Source: Opitutus sp. GAS368
GTDB taxonomy: Bacteria; Verrucomicrobiota; Verrucomicrobiia; Opitutales; Opitutaceae
Direction: 5' to 3'
Assembly: GCA_945869845.1 (NCBI GenBank)
Contig: CAMBRG010000012.1
Span: 1-45,680 of the forward strand
DNA length: 45,680 nucleotides
Positions within the stretch are counted from its first letter, which is position 1. The number at the start of each line of letters is the position of its first letter. Under the pieces are notes generated by a model, which ran no database searches, was not told the DNA's origin, and worked only from the letters and a program-made list of their open reading frames with translations. A program made the position numbers and the translations under genes. This document shows, piece after piece, positions 33,532 through 41,884 of the stretch.

Positions 33532-34452
33532 ATGAAGTCGGCCCCGAGTCCCGCCGAGGCCACGCGCGGTGCACTGGCCGCTGCGGTGGGTTATCTCGCT
33601 TGGGGTCTGGTGCCGCTCTATTGGCATCAACTGGCTTCGGTCCCCGCGACCGAGTTGGTCGCACACCGGCTGGTCTGGTCACTGGTCTTCGTCGCGGCTG
33701 CGCTGTGGTGGCGAGGCGGGTTCGGCGAAGTCCGGGCGGCACTCGTTCCCGGCCGAAGTCTGGCGATCAACCTGTTGAGCAGCCTGCTGCTCACCGGGAA
33801 TTGGTTGGTCTACGTCTGGGGTGTAAACCACGGCCATGTCATCGAATGCAGCCTGGGTTATTTCCTCGTGCCGCTGCTCAACGTCGCTCTCGGCCGTTGG
33901 GTGCTGCATGAGCAACTGCGGCCGGCCCAAGTTATCGCAATCGGCTTGGCCGTTCTCGGAGTCGCCATCCAAGTCTGGCAGGTCGGCCACCTCCCGTGGA
34001 TCGCGCTGGCGCTCGCCCTCACCTTCGGCGGCTACGGGTTGCTGCGCAAACGCTCCCCGCTCGGCCCGCTCATCGGCTTGGCCGTCGAGACCACGTTGCT
34101 CGCGCCGGCCGCCGCCGCGTTTCTAGTGTGGCACGAATTCAAAAACGGCGGCGCCCTCGGCCATGCGAGCATCGCCGTTCAAGCCCTTGTGCTCAGCACC
34201 GGCGTGGTGACGGCGATCCCTCTGTTGCTCTTTGCCTTTGGCGCGCGCCGCATCCGTCTGACCACCTTGGGCCTGCTCCAATACATAGCGCCTACCGTGC
34301 AATTCATTTTAGGCCTTGCGGTCTTCCATGAGCCGTTCGCCCGCGACCGGTTGCTGGCATTTGCGGTCATCTGGGCCGGTCTGGTGCTTTACACCGTAGA
34401 TAATCTCCGCGCCCAACGCGCCAGAGCAGGCTCGACGCCTCTTCTGCGATAA
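33532..34452 (+). CDS. rarD: RarD-like EamA-family permease
   Basis: 306 residues with ten predicted membrane helices in two EamA halves. RarD features: GALAAAVGYLAWGLVPLYW at helix 1, ELVAHRLVWSLVF at helix 2, NWLVYVWGVNHGHVIECSLG around helices 3-4, and GLLQYIAPTVQFILGLAVFHE near the end. RarD was named for chloramphenicol sensitivity, but its substrate is not established; EamA proteins export metabolites such as amino acids. Length is close to E. coli RarD (296 aa). A 20-bp gap separates it from the SGNH hydrolase gene, so co-transcription is possible. Confidence 0.9.
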   Translation: MKSAPSPAEATRGALAAAVGYLAWGLVPLYWHQLASVPATELVAHRLVWSLVFVAAALWWRGGFGEVRAALVPGRSLAINLLSSLLLTGNWLVYVWGVNHGHVIECSLGYFLVPLLNVALGRWVLHEQLRPAQVIAIGLAVLGVAIQVWQVGHLPWIALALALTFGGYGLLRKRSPLGPLIGLAVETTLLAPAAAAFLVWHEFKNGGALGHASIAVQALVLSTGVVTAIPLLLFAFGARRIRLTTLGLLQYIAPTVQFILGLAVFHEPFARDRLLAFAVIWAGLVLYTVDNLRAQRARAGSTPLLR

Positions 34453-34472
34453 ATTCAACTCCGATCACTCCC

Positions 34473-35252
34473 ATGAAAAACCTCCACCGCCTGCTGTCTT
34501 CGTTGCTCTGCGCTGCACTCCTTCCTTTCGCCGCCGCCCAAACGGCTCTCGCCCCAGCCACAACTCCGACCAAAGCCGACCCATCGGCCGCGATCGAGAA
34601 AAAGGACACCACCGGTGCTTTTCGCAAAGCCCACGAATCGTTCTTGGCCCGAGGCAAAGCCGGCCCGGTCGGCGTGCTCTTCATCGGCGATTCCATCACG
34701 GCCGGTTGGACCAAAGCGCCGCACATCTGGGAGCACTACTACGGGAAATTCCAACCGGCCAATTTCGGGATCGGCGGCGACCGCACGCAGCACGTCATTT
34801 GGCGGATCGAAAACGGCGAGCTCGAAGGGCTCAGACCCAAGGTTACCGTCCTGATGATCGGCACCAACAATTCCGCCAACGACACCGCCGCGGAAATCAC
34901 CGCCGCCAACACCAAAATCATCGGCCTGATCCGCGCCAAAATGCCCGCGACCAAGGTTCTCCTGCTCGCCATCTTTCCCCGTGGTGCCCGGAAAGATGCC
35001 GATGGCAACCTGACCGCAGTCGCCGTCGCGGATGCACAGAATCGCACGGCGGTGATCAACGCCGTCAACGCCGATCTCGCCAAGCTCGACGACGGCGTGA
35101 ACGTGCGCTTCCTCGATATCGCCAAAGTATTCTACGGACAAGACGGCAAGATTCCCCACGCCATTATGCCCGACCAGCTACACCCCAACGCCGCCGGTTA
35201 CCAGCTCTGGGCCGACGCGATGAAACCGTTGCTCGCTGAAATGCTCAAGTGA
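34473..35252 (+). CDS. Secreted SGNH/GDSL-type hydrolase
   Basis: 259 residues with a signal peptide (LLSSLLCAALLPFAAAQT). All four SGNH blocks are present: block I VLFIGDSITAGW with the nucleophile Ser (about 74), block II NFGIGGDRTQHVIW with Gly, block III VLMIGTNNSAND with Asn, and block V MPDQLHPNAAGYQLW with Asp and His. The GIGGDRTQ and GTNN forms match the platelet-activating-factor acetylhydrolase IB-like branch, whose bacterial members often deacetylate carbohydrates. Together with the hydrolase at 7975 this supports polymer or glycan ester processing outside the cell. Exact substrate unknown. Confidence 0.92.
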   Translation: MKNLHRLLSSLLCAALLPFAAAQTALAPATTPTKADPSAAIEKKDTTGAFRKAHESFLARGKAGPVGVLFIGDSITAGWTKAPHIWEHYYGKFQPANFGIGGDRTQHVIWRIENGELEGLRPKVTVLMIGTNNSANDTAAEITAANTKIIGLIRAKMPATKVLLLAIFPRGARKDADGNLTAVAVADAQNRTAVINAVNADLAKLDDGVNVRFLDIAKVFYGQDGKIPHAIMPDQLHPNAAGYQLWADAMKPLLAEMLK

Positions 35253-35283
35253 ACCCCAGCTTCCGGCCGAGCGAACCCGCCGC

Positions 35284-35760
35284 TCAATCGGGCTTGATTT
35301 CCAAGAGCTCGACCACGAACACCAACGTGGCATTGCGACCGATCTTCGGCTGCTGACCGCGGGTGCCGTAAGCCAGCTCGGGCGGGATGATCACGGTGCG
35401 TTTCTCACCTACGCGCATCAGTTGCAGAATCTGGTCCCAGCCTTGGATGACCTGATCGCGCCCCACGCGAAAAATAAACGGTTTTTCCTTGTCCAAGTTC
35501 TCATCGAACGTGACCCCGGATAGCAGCTTGCCGGTGTAAAGCACCGCCACGTTGTTGCCGGGCTTCGGACTCGCCCCGCTGCCAGCCTGCAAAATCACGT
35601 AGCGAATCCCCGTGTTGGTCTTCTTCGCCTCGGGCCAAGTCTTCTCCACGTAGACGAGATCCTCGGCGGGAATCTTCTCGCGCTGCGCCAGCAGCGCCGG
35701 GGTGACGAAAAACAAAGTCGCAGTCGCAAGGATCCAAGAGTGGAGGAAACGGCAGTTCAT
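35284..35760 (-). CDS. FKBP-type peptidyl-prolyl cis-trans isomerase
   Basis: 158 residues with a signal peptide (ILATATLFFVTPALLAQR), hence periplasmic. The FKBP domain covers about 50-157: VAVLYTGKLLSGVTFDENL, FRVGRDQVIQGWDQILQLM, GEKRTVIIPPELAYGTRG and the closing LVFVVELLEIKP. The active-site aromatics, including the Trp of VIQGWD, are retained. Its ATG overlaps the stop of the glycosylase gene upstream (ATGA), so the two are translationally coupled despite unrelated roles. It converges with the SGNH hydrolase gene. Confidence 0.95.
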   Translation of the reverse strand: MNCRFLHSWILATATLFFVTPALLAQREKIPAEDLVYVEKTWPEAKKTNTGIRYVILQAGSGASPKPGNNVAVLYTGKLLSGVTFDENLDKEKPFIFRVGRDQVIQGWDQILQLMRVGEKRTVIIPPELAYGTRGQQPKIGRNATLVFVVELLEIKPD

Positions 35761-36407
35761 TCCCGGAAGGTTGTAACGTCGCCGCGGTCGTTGACACGGA
35801 AATTTTTAGGCCCGCAGGCCGGATGCGCCGCGATGAGCCCCATCGCTCGGTCCAGCAAGGTCCGCCCCGGCTCCATCCGGTGCCACGTCGAAGCGCCCGA
35901 GGGATGAGGCAAAGGAATGCAGTCCGCCGCGTGCCCGCGATAAGTGATCGGGAAAACCTGTCCGATGCTTTCCACGAGCGGTCGCTCGCCGAGAAATTGC
36001 GCGATCGCGAGCTTCCCCACCGGCACCACCAACTCGGGTCGGAGCAACTCGAACTCCCGCTCCAACCAATCGGCGCACCGGGCGATCTCGTCGGGTGCCG
36101 GCACCTGGTCGCCGCCCTCCGGACGCTTACCCGGGAAACAGCGGCAAACCGCCGCAAAGTAAACGCGATCGCGAACCTGCTCCTCCGACCAACCCGGAGC
36201 ACCGGCAAACCATTTGAAAAGCGTCTTCCCCGCAGTCCATGCAAACGGCCGGCCCAACTTGGGCTCTTTGTCGCCCGGCGCTTGCCCGACGAGCAACACC
36301 CGGCCCGCCACGGCGCGGCCCACGACGCTCGGCCGCTGCATTCGCGGACAGCGGACACACGCCCGCAGAGCAGCGAGATGGACTTCAATGGCGGCAATCG
36401 AGGGCAT
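35757..36407 (-). CDS. Uracil-DNA glycosylase superfamily protein
   Basis: 216 residues. It removes uracil, or related damaged bases, from DNA. Motif 1 is VLLVGQAPGDKEPKLGRPFA (about 38-57); the C-terminal motif is PLPHPSGASTW (about 163), placing the leucine/His loop in HPSG. CVRCPRM near the N-terminus supplies Cys residues as in iron-sulfur UDGs of families 4 and 5, and CRCF lies in the middle; I cannot confirm all four ligands. The GQAPG form (no Asp/Glu after GQ) differs from family 4 GEAPG. The start codon sits against the T-run of the upstream helicase terminator. A 4-bp overlap links it to the FKBP gene. Confidence 0.88.
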   Translation of the reverse strand: MPSIAAIEVHLAALRACVRCPRMQRPSVVGRAVAGRVLLVGQAPGDKEPKLGRPFAWTAGKTLFKWFAGAPGWSEEQVRDRVYFAAVCRCFPGKRPEGGDQVPAPDEIARCADWLEREFELLRPELVVPVGKLAIAQFLGERPLVESIGQVFPITYRGHAADCIPLPHPSGASTWHRMEPGRTLLDRAMGLIAAHPACGPKNFRVNDRGDVTTFRE

Positions 36408-36408
36408 G

Positions 36409-36436
36409 AAAAAGGGGCGGACTCAACGTCCGCCCC
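36409..36436 (-). terminator. Rho-independent terminator of the DEAD-box gene, abutting the UDG start
   Basis: Perfect 9-bp stem GGGGCGGAC/GTCCGCCCC (36414-36422 with 36428-36436), 5-nt loop, then TTTTT on the minus strand (36413-36409). The T-run ends one base before the ATG of the glycosylase gene, so any read-through message has this hairpin in its ribosome binding region. Confidence 0.85.
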
Positions 36437-36462
36437 CCAACCTATCGTCGTAAAGCAAAACC

Positions 36463-37839
36463 TCAGCGCGACCCGCGTCCGCCGCCTCCGGATGCCCCGC
36501 CGCCACTGGCACCGAAGCGGTTCCATCCGCCCTCGGACGACCGGGGCTGGCCACCACCCTCACCGCGTCCGCCGCCTTGGCCACGACCGCCTTGGCCTTG
36601 GCCGCGACCGCCGCCACCACCTTGGGCGTGACGCGGGCCGCCGCTGCCGTAGCCACCGCCACGCTGACCGCCGCCGCGAAAGCCGCGCTGCTGCGTGGGC
36701 TGCTCAGGACGAGCGATGATCGGAGCGTAAACGAAACCTTCGAGCTTCAGCTCGGGAATCTTGGCCCCGATGAAGCGCTGAATGTCACGGATATCGGCCG
36801 CATTTTCCGGCGTGACCAATGTGATCGCGTCGCCCACCGCCTGCGCCCGGCCGGTGCGACCGATACGATGGACATAATCCTCGGGCTTCTCCGGCACATC
36901 GTAATTGATGACGTGCGAAACCCCGGCGACGTCGATGCCGCGGGCGGCAATATCCGTGGCGACCATCACTTCATACTTGCCGGACTTGAAGCCTTCGAGG
37001 GCTTCGATGCGCTGGTTCTGCGACCGATTGGCGTGCAACACCGCGACCGCGTGATTGCCGGCCTTGAGACGACGGGCGATCTTATCGGCACCGTGTTTCG
37101 TGCGGGAAAACACGATCACGCTGTCGAACTCGGTTTTGGCGAGCAACGCCTCGAGCAGATCAAATTTCTGATCATGCGCGACCGGGTAGAGTGCGTGATT
37201 GACCGATTCATTGACCGAACGAGCCACGCCGATCTCGACTTTGGCGGGATTGCGAAGCGCGAACGACGCGACGGCCGCGATCTCCGGCGGCACCGTAGCA
37301 GAGAAAAACAACGTCTGCCGCTCCCGCGGACACCGGGCGATAATGTCTTTGACGGTCGGCAAGAAACCCATGTCCAGCATCCGATCGACCTCGTCGAGAA
37401 TGAGAATGTTGATGTCGCGGAGACTGATCTCGCCGGTCTTGAGATAGTCCACAAGCCGGCCCGGCGTCGCGACGATGATATCGACGCCGCGCTTCAATTC
37501 GGAGCGCTGGGCGCCGTAACCCACGCCACCAAACACCGCGACCGTGCGGATATCGGTAAAGCGGGCAAAATTGCGGAAAGACGTCTCGACCTGGGCCGCG
37601 AGTTCACGGGTAGGTTCGAGGACGAGGACGCGGGTCCGACCGTGGGCGCCGAGGCGCGTGAGCACAGGGAGAGCAAAGGCCGCCGTTTTACCGGTGCCGG
37701 TCTGAGCCGAAGCGATCAGGTCGCCGCCGCCGAGGACAACGGGGATGGCGCGAAGTTGGATAGGAGTCGGATCGGTGTAACCGGCGGCTTCGACACCGCG
37801 CAGGACCGACTCGGAGAGATTAAGAGCCTTAAAAGCCAT
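36463..37839 (-). CDS. DEAD-box RNA helicase (RhlE-like) with RGG-rich tail
   Basis: 458 residues from ATG 37839 (AFKALNLSE follows). Two RecA domains: Q motif YTDPTPIQLRAIP, Walker A AQTGTGKTAA, PTRELAAQ, TPGRL, motif II DEVD (not DEAD) in ILILDEVDRMLDMGF, SAT, then VIVFSRTKHG, ATDIAARGIDV and YVHRIGRTGRA. After about residue 360 the C-terminal tail is Gly/Arg/Gln-rich (GGGQRGGGYGSGGPR and similar) and probably disordered, aiding RNA binding or condensation. Such helicases act in ribosome assembly, RNA decay and cold adaptation. It lies next to an RRM gene with a similar tail, but each has its own terminator. Confidence 0.93.
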   Translation of the reverse strand: MAFKALNLSESVLRGVEAAGYTDPTPIQLRAIPVVLGGGDLIASAQTGTGKTAAFALPVLTRLGAHGRTRVLVLEPTRELAAQVETSFRNFARFTDIRTVAVFGGVGYGAQRSELKRGVDIIVATPGRLVDYLKTGEISLRDINILILDEVDRMLDMGFLPTVKDIIARCPRERQTLFFSATVPPEIAAVASFALRNPAKVEIGVARSVNESVNHALYPVAHDQKFDLLEALLAKTEFDSVIVFSRTKHGADKIARRLKAGNHAVAVLHANRSQNQRIEALEGFKSGKYEVMVATDIAARGIDVAGVSHVINYDVPEKPEDYVHRIGRTGRAQAVGDAITLVTPENAADIRDIQRFIGAKIPELKLEGFVYAPIIARPEQPTQQRGFRGGGQRGGGYGSGGPRHAQGGGGGRGQGQGGRGQGGGRGEGGGQPRSSEGGWNRFGASGGGASGGGGRGSR

Positions 37840-37939
37840 GAGAGAGAATAATTCTGGCAAACTGCGCCAGGAACAGGAGCGCAGGCAGAGTCATTATTCA
37901 CTCGCTGACGCTCGACGGCTCGTGAGCCGTAAAGAAATG

Positions 37940-37971
37940 AAAAAGACGGAGCACCCGGAGGCGCTCCGTCT
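37940..37971 (-). terminator. Rho-independent terminator of the RRM gene
   Basis: A 9-bp stem AGACGGAGC/GCTCCGTCT (37944-37952 with 37963-37971), loop of 10 nt with further pairing, followed on the minus strand by TTTTTCATTTC. It lies 38 bp after the RRM gene stop and about 100 bp upstream of the helicase start. Confidence 0.8.
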
Positions 37972-38008
37972 CGAATTAATAATCGATCCTTAACGGATCG
38001 CGTTACGA

Positions 38009-38410
38009 TTAGTAACGGCGCTCGCCACGGTCGCCGCCGCCGCCGCGATCGCCGCGGTAACCGCCGCCACCGCCGCCGCCGCCGAAACCACGACCGCCGC
38101 CGCCGCCGCCGAAACCACGACCGCCGCCGCCGCCGCCGAAGCCGCGACCGCCGCCCTCTTCTTTTGGACGGGCTTCATTGACGGTGAGCTGACGACCGCC
38201 GAGATCGAGACCGTTCATCTTCTCGGTGGCGAGCTTCGCCTCTTCTGGGGTGCCCATGGTGACGAATGCGAAACCGCGTGGGCGGCCGGTCATCTTGTCC
38301 ATGGCGACGTAAAGGTCGGTCACGGTACCGAATTGGCTGAAAGCCGAGCGGAGCTCGTCTTCGGTGGTCTTGAACGACAGATTTCCAACGTATAGTTTGG
38401 AGTTACTCAT
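38009..38410 (-). CDS. RRM-domain RNA-binding protein with Gly-rich tail
   Basis: 133 residues from ATG 38410. A single RRM (about 3-80): RNP2 [12 protein letters not shown]1 RGFAFVTM, plus [20 protein letters not shown]. Residues 87-133 are Gly/Arg/Phe/Tyr-rich ([10 protein letters not shown] units), ending GDRGERRY. Bacterial RRM proteins of this build are known from cyanobacteria, where they are cold-inducible, and from several other phyla. The 237 bp upstream are noncoding and could be a regulatory 5' leader. An in-frame extension to 38476 exists but lacks RRM similarity. A shared role with the adjacent helicase in RNA remodelling at low temperature is inferred. Confidence 0.93.
   Translation of the reverse strand: MSNSKLYVGNLSFKTTEDELRSAFSQFGTVTDLYVAMDKMTGRPRGFAFVTMGTPEEAKLATEKMNGLDLGGRQLTVNEARPKEEGGGRGFGGGGGGRGFGGGGGGRGFGGGGGGGGYRGDRGGGGDRGERRY
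38084..38155. repeat. 27-bp tandem repeats encoding the Gly-rich tail
   Basis: Units start at 38084, 38111 and 38138, the third partial and diverged. On the plus strand each begins GAAACCACGACC and continues with GCC triplets; the first two are identical. They encode GGGGGRGFG units. Copy number may vary by replication slippage. Confidence 0.8.
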
Positions 38411-38647
38411 GATGATGTTGCGTAGTTCCATCGCTCGCTGCCAGTCCGTTCCCACTGTGGGTTTCGAAATCATCACTTGAGCAACTTAGCTCAGCCTACG
38501 ACTCACCAGATCCTGTCACCAAAACGCTTTCACTAACGACTGAGACGCCAGAAAGGCCGAGACGGCAAAGATAGCAAGGACAATTTCAATCCGTCGCCCG
38601 ACGGCAAAACCTCGGCCAAGACCGGGGTTGCGCGCGCTCGCACGGCG

Positions 38648-39061
38648 CTAGATGGAGTATTTAGCCCGAATCTCAGCCGGAATGTCCGTCGCCCGGCCTG
38701 TTGCCAAAGTGACCAACACATAATCGCAATGTCCGTCGCAGATCCGCTTTCCTGTCGGCAGCTTTTCGATCTCGAACGCCACCCGGCAGCCCATTGCGGT
38801 GAAGCTCTCGATCCAAGTCCGCACCACCATCCGGTCACCCCAACCCAAAGGCCGACGGTATTGAATCGCCGCAGCCGACATAAACCAGCCCAGCCCTTGC
38901 ACCGAGAACGCCTGCATCGACATGCCATAGCACCGCTCCATTTGGTCGAATCGCGCGGCCAATACATAATCAAGGTAACGCGTCGAATGAACGTGTTGAT
39001 AGAGATCAATGTCGTCAGGCCGGACCAAAAGCTCGGTCTCAAATTTGGAGAATACGTCCAT
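38648..39061 (-). CDS. Acyl-CoA thioesterase, YbgC/4HBT family
   Basis: 137 residues from ATG 39061, a hot-dog fold. The segment LLVRPDDIDLYQHVHSTRYL (about 10-29) corresponds to the VRYxDTDxxGHVxxxxYL signature, with the catalytic Asp and the His. RRPLGWGDRMVVRTWIESF and GCRVAFEIEK are the following strands. Such enzymes hydrolyse short- or aromatic acyl-CoA thioesters. No Tol-Pal genes are adjacent, so the link seen for E. coli YbgC is not shown here. A weak terminator-like hairpin followed by TTTT lies at about 38605-38630. Confidence 0.88.
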   Translation of the reverse strand: MDVFSKFETELLVRPDDIDLYQHVHSTRYLDYVLAARFDQMERCYGMSMQAFSVQGLGWFMSAAAIQYRRPLGWGDRMVVRTWIESFTAMGCRVAFEIEKLPTGKRICDGHCDYVLVTLATGRATDIPAEIRAKYSI

Positions 39062-39121
39062 AGTAATGATGCCGGCTTCCCACGCCGGCCCGCCGACCAA
39101 ACAACGACCGGCGCCCGGGGG

Positions 39122-39508
39122 CTACCCAAAAAAACGATCCTGCAGGCGGCGGTCGCGCTTGGTCGGGCGTCCAGCGCCGGGGGCGCGCGCGTTCGCTTGC
39201 TGGGCCCGTTGTGCTCGCGCTTGGTCAAATTTCTCCGGCGGGGTCAGATCGACGTAAAACTCCGGCAGCCGCACGGCGCCCACGCGACTCGCCGGCGCGG
39301 CGACGACCCGAAGCGTGCGCTGCATCACGCCTTGGCGCACGGTCACAATTTCACCCGCACGCACCGTCCGCGCCGGCTTGGCGACCAATTCGCCGACGGA
39401 GACTTTGCCTTCACGGCAGGCCGCCGTAGCGAGGGGCCGGGTCTTAAAAATACGAACCGCCCAGAGCCACTTGTCGACTCGGGCGGTGTTTGCTTCGTCA
39501 GCCTCCAT
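39122..39508 (-). CDS. S4-domain RNA-binding protein (Hsp15/HslR-like)
   Basis: 128 residues. The S4 domain is at the N-terminus: RVDKWLWAVRIFKTRPLATA, ACREGKVSVGELVAKPARTV and RAGEIVTVRQGVMQRTLRVV. The tail is rich in Arg/Ala/Gln and charged (QRAQQANARAPGAGRPTKRD), like the basic C-terminus of E. coli Hsp15. Hsp15 binds 50S subunits carrying nascent chains after heat shock and recycles them. It lies 60 bp upstream of the thioesterase gene on the same strand. Confidence 0.93.
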   Translation of the reverse strand: MEADEANTARVDKWLWAVRIFKTRPLATAACREGKVSVGELVAKPARTVRAGEIVTVRQGVMQRTLRVVAAPASRVGAVRLPEFYVDLTPPEKFDQARAQRAQQANARAPGAGRPTKRDRRLQDRFFG

Positions 39509-39547
39509 CGTTAAACGGACGATTTAAGCGTCGGTCGGGGCGCGGCG

Positions 39548-40072
39548 TCACCCTTTTTGCGCGCGCAGAGTCGAAGAGATCCAATCTTTCAAAATATCCT
39601 TCTCAAAACGAAGCGGGTCTTGTCGGTCCAGCGTGAGGCGCATGTCGAAGGCTAGATCGCGAATATCCTCAGCCCCCTCTTTGACCGTCTTGCCCGTGGC
39701 GTCCGTGACCTTGAAAGAAAACTTAAATCGTGGCGCGTAGATGGACTTTACGATCCGCACGTCGGAAAATTGCGGGCCGCGCCAAGGCTCGTAGTCACCA
39801 GCCAGATCGATGTCCGCGAATGTGACGACCAACTTCTGACCGGCAGGCAGGGCTTTCTCAGCCCGGTCCACGATGAAGGACCTGATTTCATCGAGAATAC
39901 CATCGCGACCTTTATCCGTGCCGAAGTCGCCGTCCTTCACGTCAGTGAAGGTCTCAGGTTTTTCAAAAATCACTTCGGTGCGGGCGGAGGCCTTGGCCGT
40001 CTCGACGGCGCTGAGCGCCAGAGGAGCCGCCAATCCGAGCAAAACCAGGGTGAGGCAGGGGAATGTTTTCAT
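39548..40072 (-). CDS. Secreted DUF3016 protein
   Basis: 174 residues with a signal peptide (LTLVLLGLAAPLALSAVE). The remaining sequence matches the DUF3016 pattern: VIFEKPETFTDVKDGDFG, LVVTFADIDLAGDYEPWRG and a middle FKFSFKVTDATGKTVKEG. Family function is unknown; members are periplasmic. It lies 39 bp upstream of the S4 gene on the same strand and divergent from the PmoA-like gene. Confidence 0.85.
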   Translation of the reverse strand: MKTFPCLTLVLLGLAAPLALSAVETAKASARTEVIFEKPETFTDVKDGDFGTDKGRDGILDEIRSFIVDRAEKALPAGQKLVVTFADIDLAGDYEPWRGPQFSDVRIVKSIYAPRFKFSFKVTDATGKTVKEGAEDIRDLAFDMRLTLDRQDPLRFEKDILKDWISSTLRAQKG

Positions 40073-40210
40073 GGGGAACTGCGACCCACCTTAACTGGAA
40101 AGAGTTCCATTGCGAGCCGGTCGGCGAAAAATTCTGCGGGGCCCTATCTCAGCGCCGGCCGTGCACTTCGCCGTTGCACCTGCTCTCCACCCGACTTTCG
40201 TGGCTACTCT

Positions 40211-41185
40211 ATGAGAAATTACTCCACCCTGCTTCTCGTGTTCGCCGGTCTTACGTTCAACGCCGCCGCCGCGCTCCCAGCCGCCAAAGTCATTTCGGAA
40301 CCCGACCGCATCCGCGTCGAACTGGGAGGCCAGCTTTTCTCCGAATACATCTTCTCCGGCGCGCCTCGCCCCTACTTCTATCCCGTGCTCGCGGCCGACG
40401 GCACGCGGCTCAACCGCGACTTTCCGATGAAAAAGGACACCGCGGGCGAGGCCACCGATCACCCGCATCACCGCTCGCTTTGGTTCACCCATGGCGCCGT
40501 CAACGACGTCGATTTTTGGACCGAGGGTCCGACCAAAGGAACGATCGTGAGCGAGTCGGTGACCGCCGCCGCCGTCGGCCCCACTGCCACGATCAAGGCA
40601 CGCAATCGTTGGGTCGCACCCAGCGGAGTGATCGCCTGCACCGACGAAACCACCGTTTATCTCAGCGCCGTGCCGGCCGGTCGCCAGATCGATTACGAAG
40701 TCACCCTGTGCGCCCCCGCCGACAAACCCGTTGTCCTTGGTGACACCAAGGAGGGATCGATGGCCTTCCGCGTCGCCCAGTGGCTGACTCCGCCTCACAC
40801 CCACGCGAAAAAGAAAGTCGATGGCGCCGGCCGCATCGTCAACGACGCCGGCGTAACCGACGGCGCGGCTTGGGGCAAACGTTCGGCTTGGGTCAGCTAC
40901 TCCGCGCCAAAGAACGGCACCACCTACGGCATCGCGATGCTCGACCATCCGAAGAATCCCCGTCACCCGACGTGGTGGCACGTCCGCGACTACGGCCTCT
41001 TCGCCGCCAATCCGTTCGGTCAACACGACTTCGAGCCTGCCCAAAAGAACAACCCCAAGGCCGGGGAGCTCGTCATCCCGGCCGGCGGAAGGGTCACGTT
41101 CCGTTGGCGCCTGCTCTTTCATACCGGCGACGAAAAATCCGCCCGCCTCGCCGAGCAGTTCGCCGCCTACGCCCAGACTCCGTAA
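40211..41185 (+). CDS. Secreted PmoA-like (DUF6807) protein
   Basis: 324 residues from ATG 40211 with a signal peptide (LLLVFAGLTFNAAAALPA). Conserved features of the DUF6807 family annotated methane oxygenase PmoA: APRPYFYPVLAADGTRLNRD, DHPHHRSLWFTHGAVNDVDF, and later GIAMLDHPKNPRHPTWWHVR and FAANPFGQHDFEP. Despite the name these are not methane monooxygenase subunits. They are beta-sandwich proteins abundant in Planctomycetes and Verrucomicrobia, often near sugar-degradation genes, with unknown function. His-rich DHPHHRS and HPTWWHVRDYG could bind a metal. The open frame continues upstream over the divergent gene, which is not credible. Confidence 0.88.
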   Translation: MRNYSTLLLVFAGLTFNAAAALPAAKVISEPDRIRVELGGQLFSEYIFSGAPRPYFYPVLAADGTRLNRDFPMKKDTAGEATDHPHHRSLWFTHGAVNDVDFWTEGPTKGTIVSESVTAAAVGPTATIKARNRWVAPSGVIACTDETTVYLSAVPAGRQIDYEVTLCAPADKPVVLGDTKEGSMAFRVAQWLTPPHTHAKKKVDGAGRIVNDAGVTDGAAWGKRSAWVSYSAPKNGTTYGIAMLDHPKNPRHPTWWHVRDYGLFAANPFGQHDFEPAQKNNPKAGELVIPAGGRVTFRWRLLFHTGDEKSARLAEQFAAYAQTP

Positions 41186-41227
41186 CGCCCCCATCGGCCT
41201 CGCTCCGGCTTTCCGGGGTCCCGCGAT

Positions 41228-41848
41228 TTAGGTGCCGTAAAGCCGGTCGCCGAAATCGCCCAAGCCGGGCAGGATGTATTTCTTCGCGTTGAGCGCGCGA
41301 TCCAGCGCGGCCACATGGATCACCGTGCCGGGGTGATGCCTTTCAACCTCGGCCACGCCCTCGGGGGCCGCGACGATACAAACCAGCTGCGGACTCACCG
41401 CGCCGTGCTGTTTCGCCACCGTGATCGCCTGCGACGCGCTCCCTCCTGTCGCCAACATCGGGTCGACCAAAAACACCCGCCGGCCCGCGAGCGGCGGCAG
41501 CTTGCAGTAGTAATTTCGCGCCACCGCCGTCTCGTGGTTCCGCTCCAACCCGAGATAGCCGACACTCACGTCGGGAAAAGTGTCTAAAAACGGCTGCACC
41601 ATGCCCAGTCCCGCGCGCAAAATCGGCACCACTACCAAGGGCTGATGCGTGAGCACACGCCCGGTCATCGGCTCAAGCGGGGTCTGAATCGGTTTATCTT
41701 CGGTCGGCAAATCCTCCGTCGCTTCAATCGCGAGCAGGAGGCTCAACTGATAGCAGAGCGTGCGAAACGTCGCAGGCTTCGTCGTTACGTCCCGCAAATG
41801 GGTCATGATATGGGCGGCGAGCGGGTGGGCGATGATGTGCAGCGGCAT
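41228..41848 (-). CDS. upp: Uracil phosphoribosyltransferase
   Basis: 206 residues. It converts uracil and PRPP to UMP in pyrimidine salvage. Signatures: VVVPILRAGLGMVQPFLDTF (about 75-94), the PRPP loop VFLVDPMLATGGSASQAI (about 125-142) and the uracil-binding C-terminal YILPGLGDFGDRLYGT. Length is normal (E. coli Upp 208 aa). It follows a deoxyribosyltransferase-like gene on the same strand with a 36-bp gap, and the two probably form a salvage operon. Confidence 0.96.
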   Translation of the reverse strand: MPLHIIAHPLAAHIMTHLRDVTTKPATFRTLCYQLSLLLAIEATEDLPTEDKPIQTPLEPMTGRVLTHQPLVVVPILRAGLGMVQPFLDTFPDVSVGYLGLERNHETAVARNYYCKLPPLAGRRVFLVDPMLATGGSASQAITVAKQHGAVSPQLVCIVAAPEGVAEVERHHPGTVIHVAALDRALNAKKYILPGLGDFGDRLYGT

Positions 41849-41884
41849 GATAAAAAATTCAGCTCCCCACGTTCCCTTATCTTG

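Noticed and set aside
38084-38155. Short tandem repeats considered as a CRISPR array
   Set aside because: The 27-bp units are contiguous without spacers and encode Gly-rich protein.
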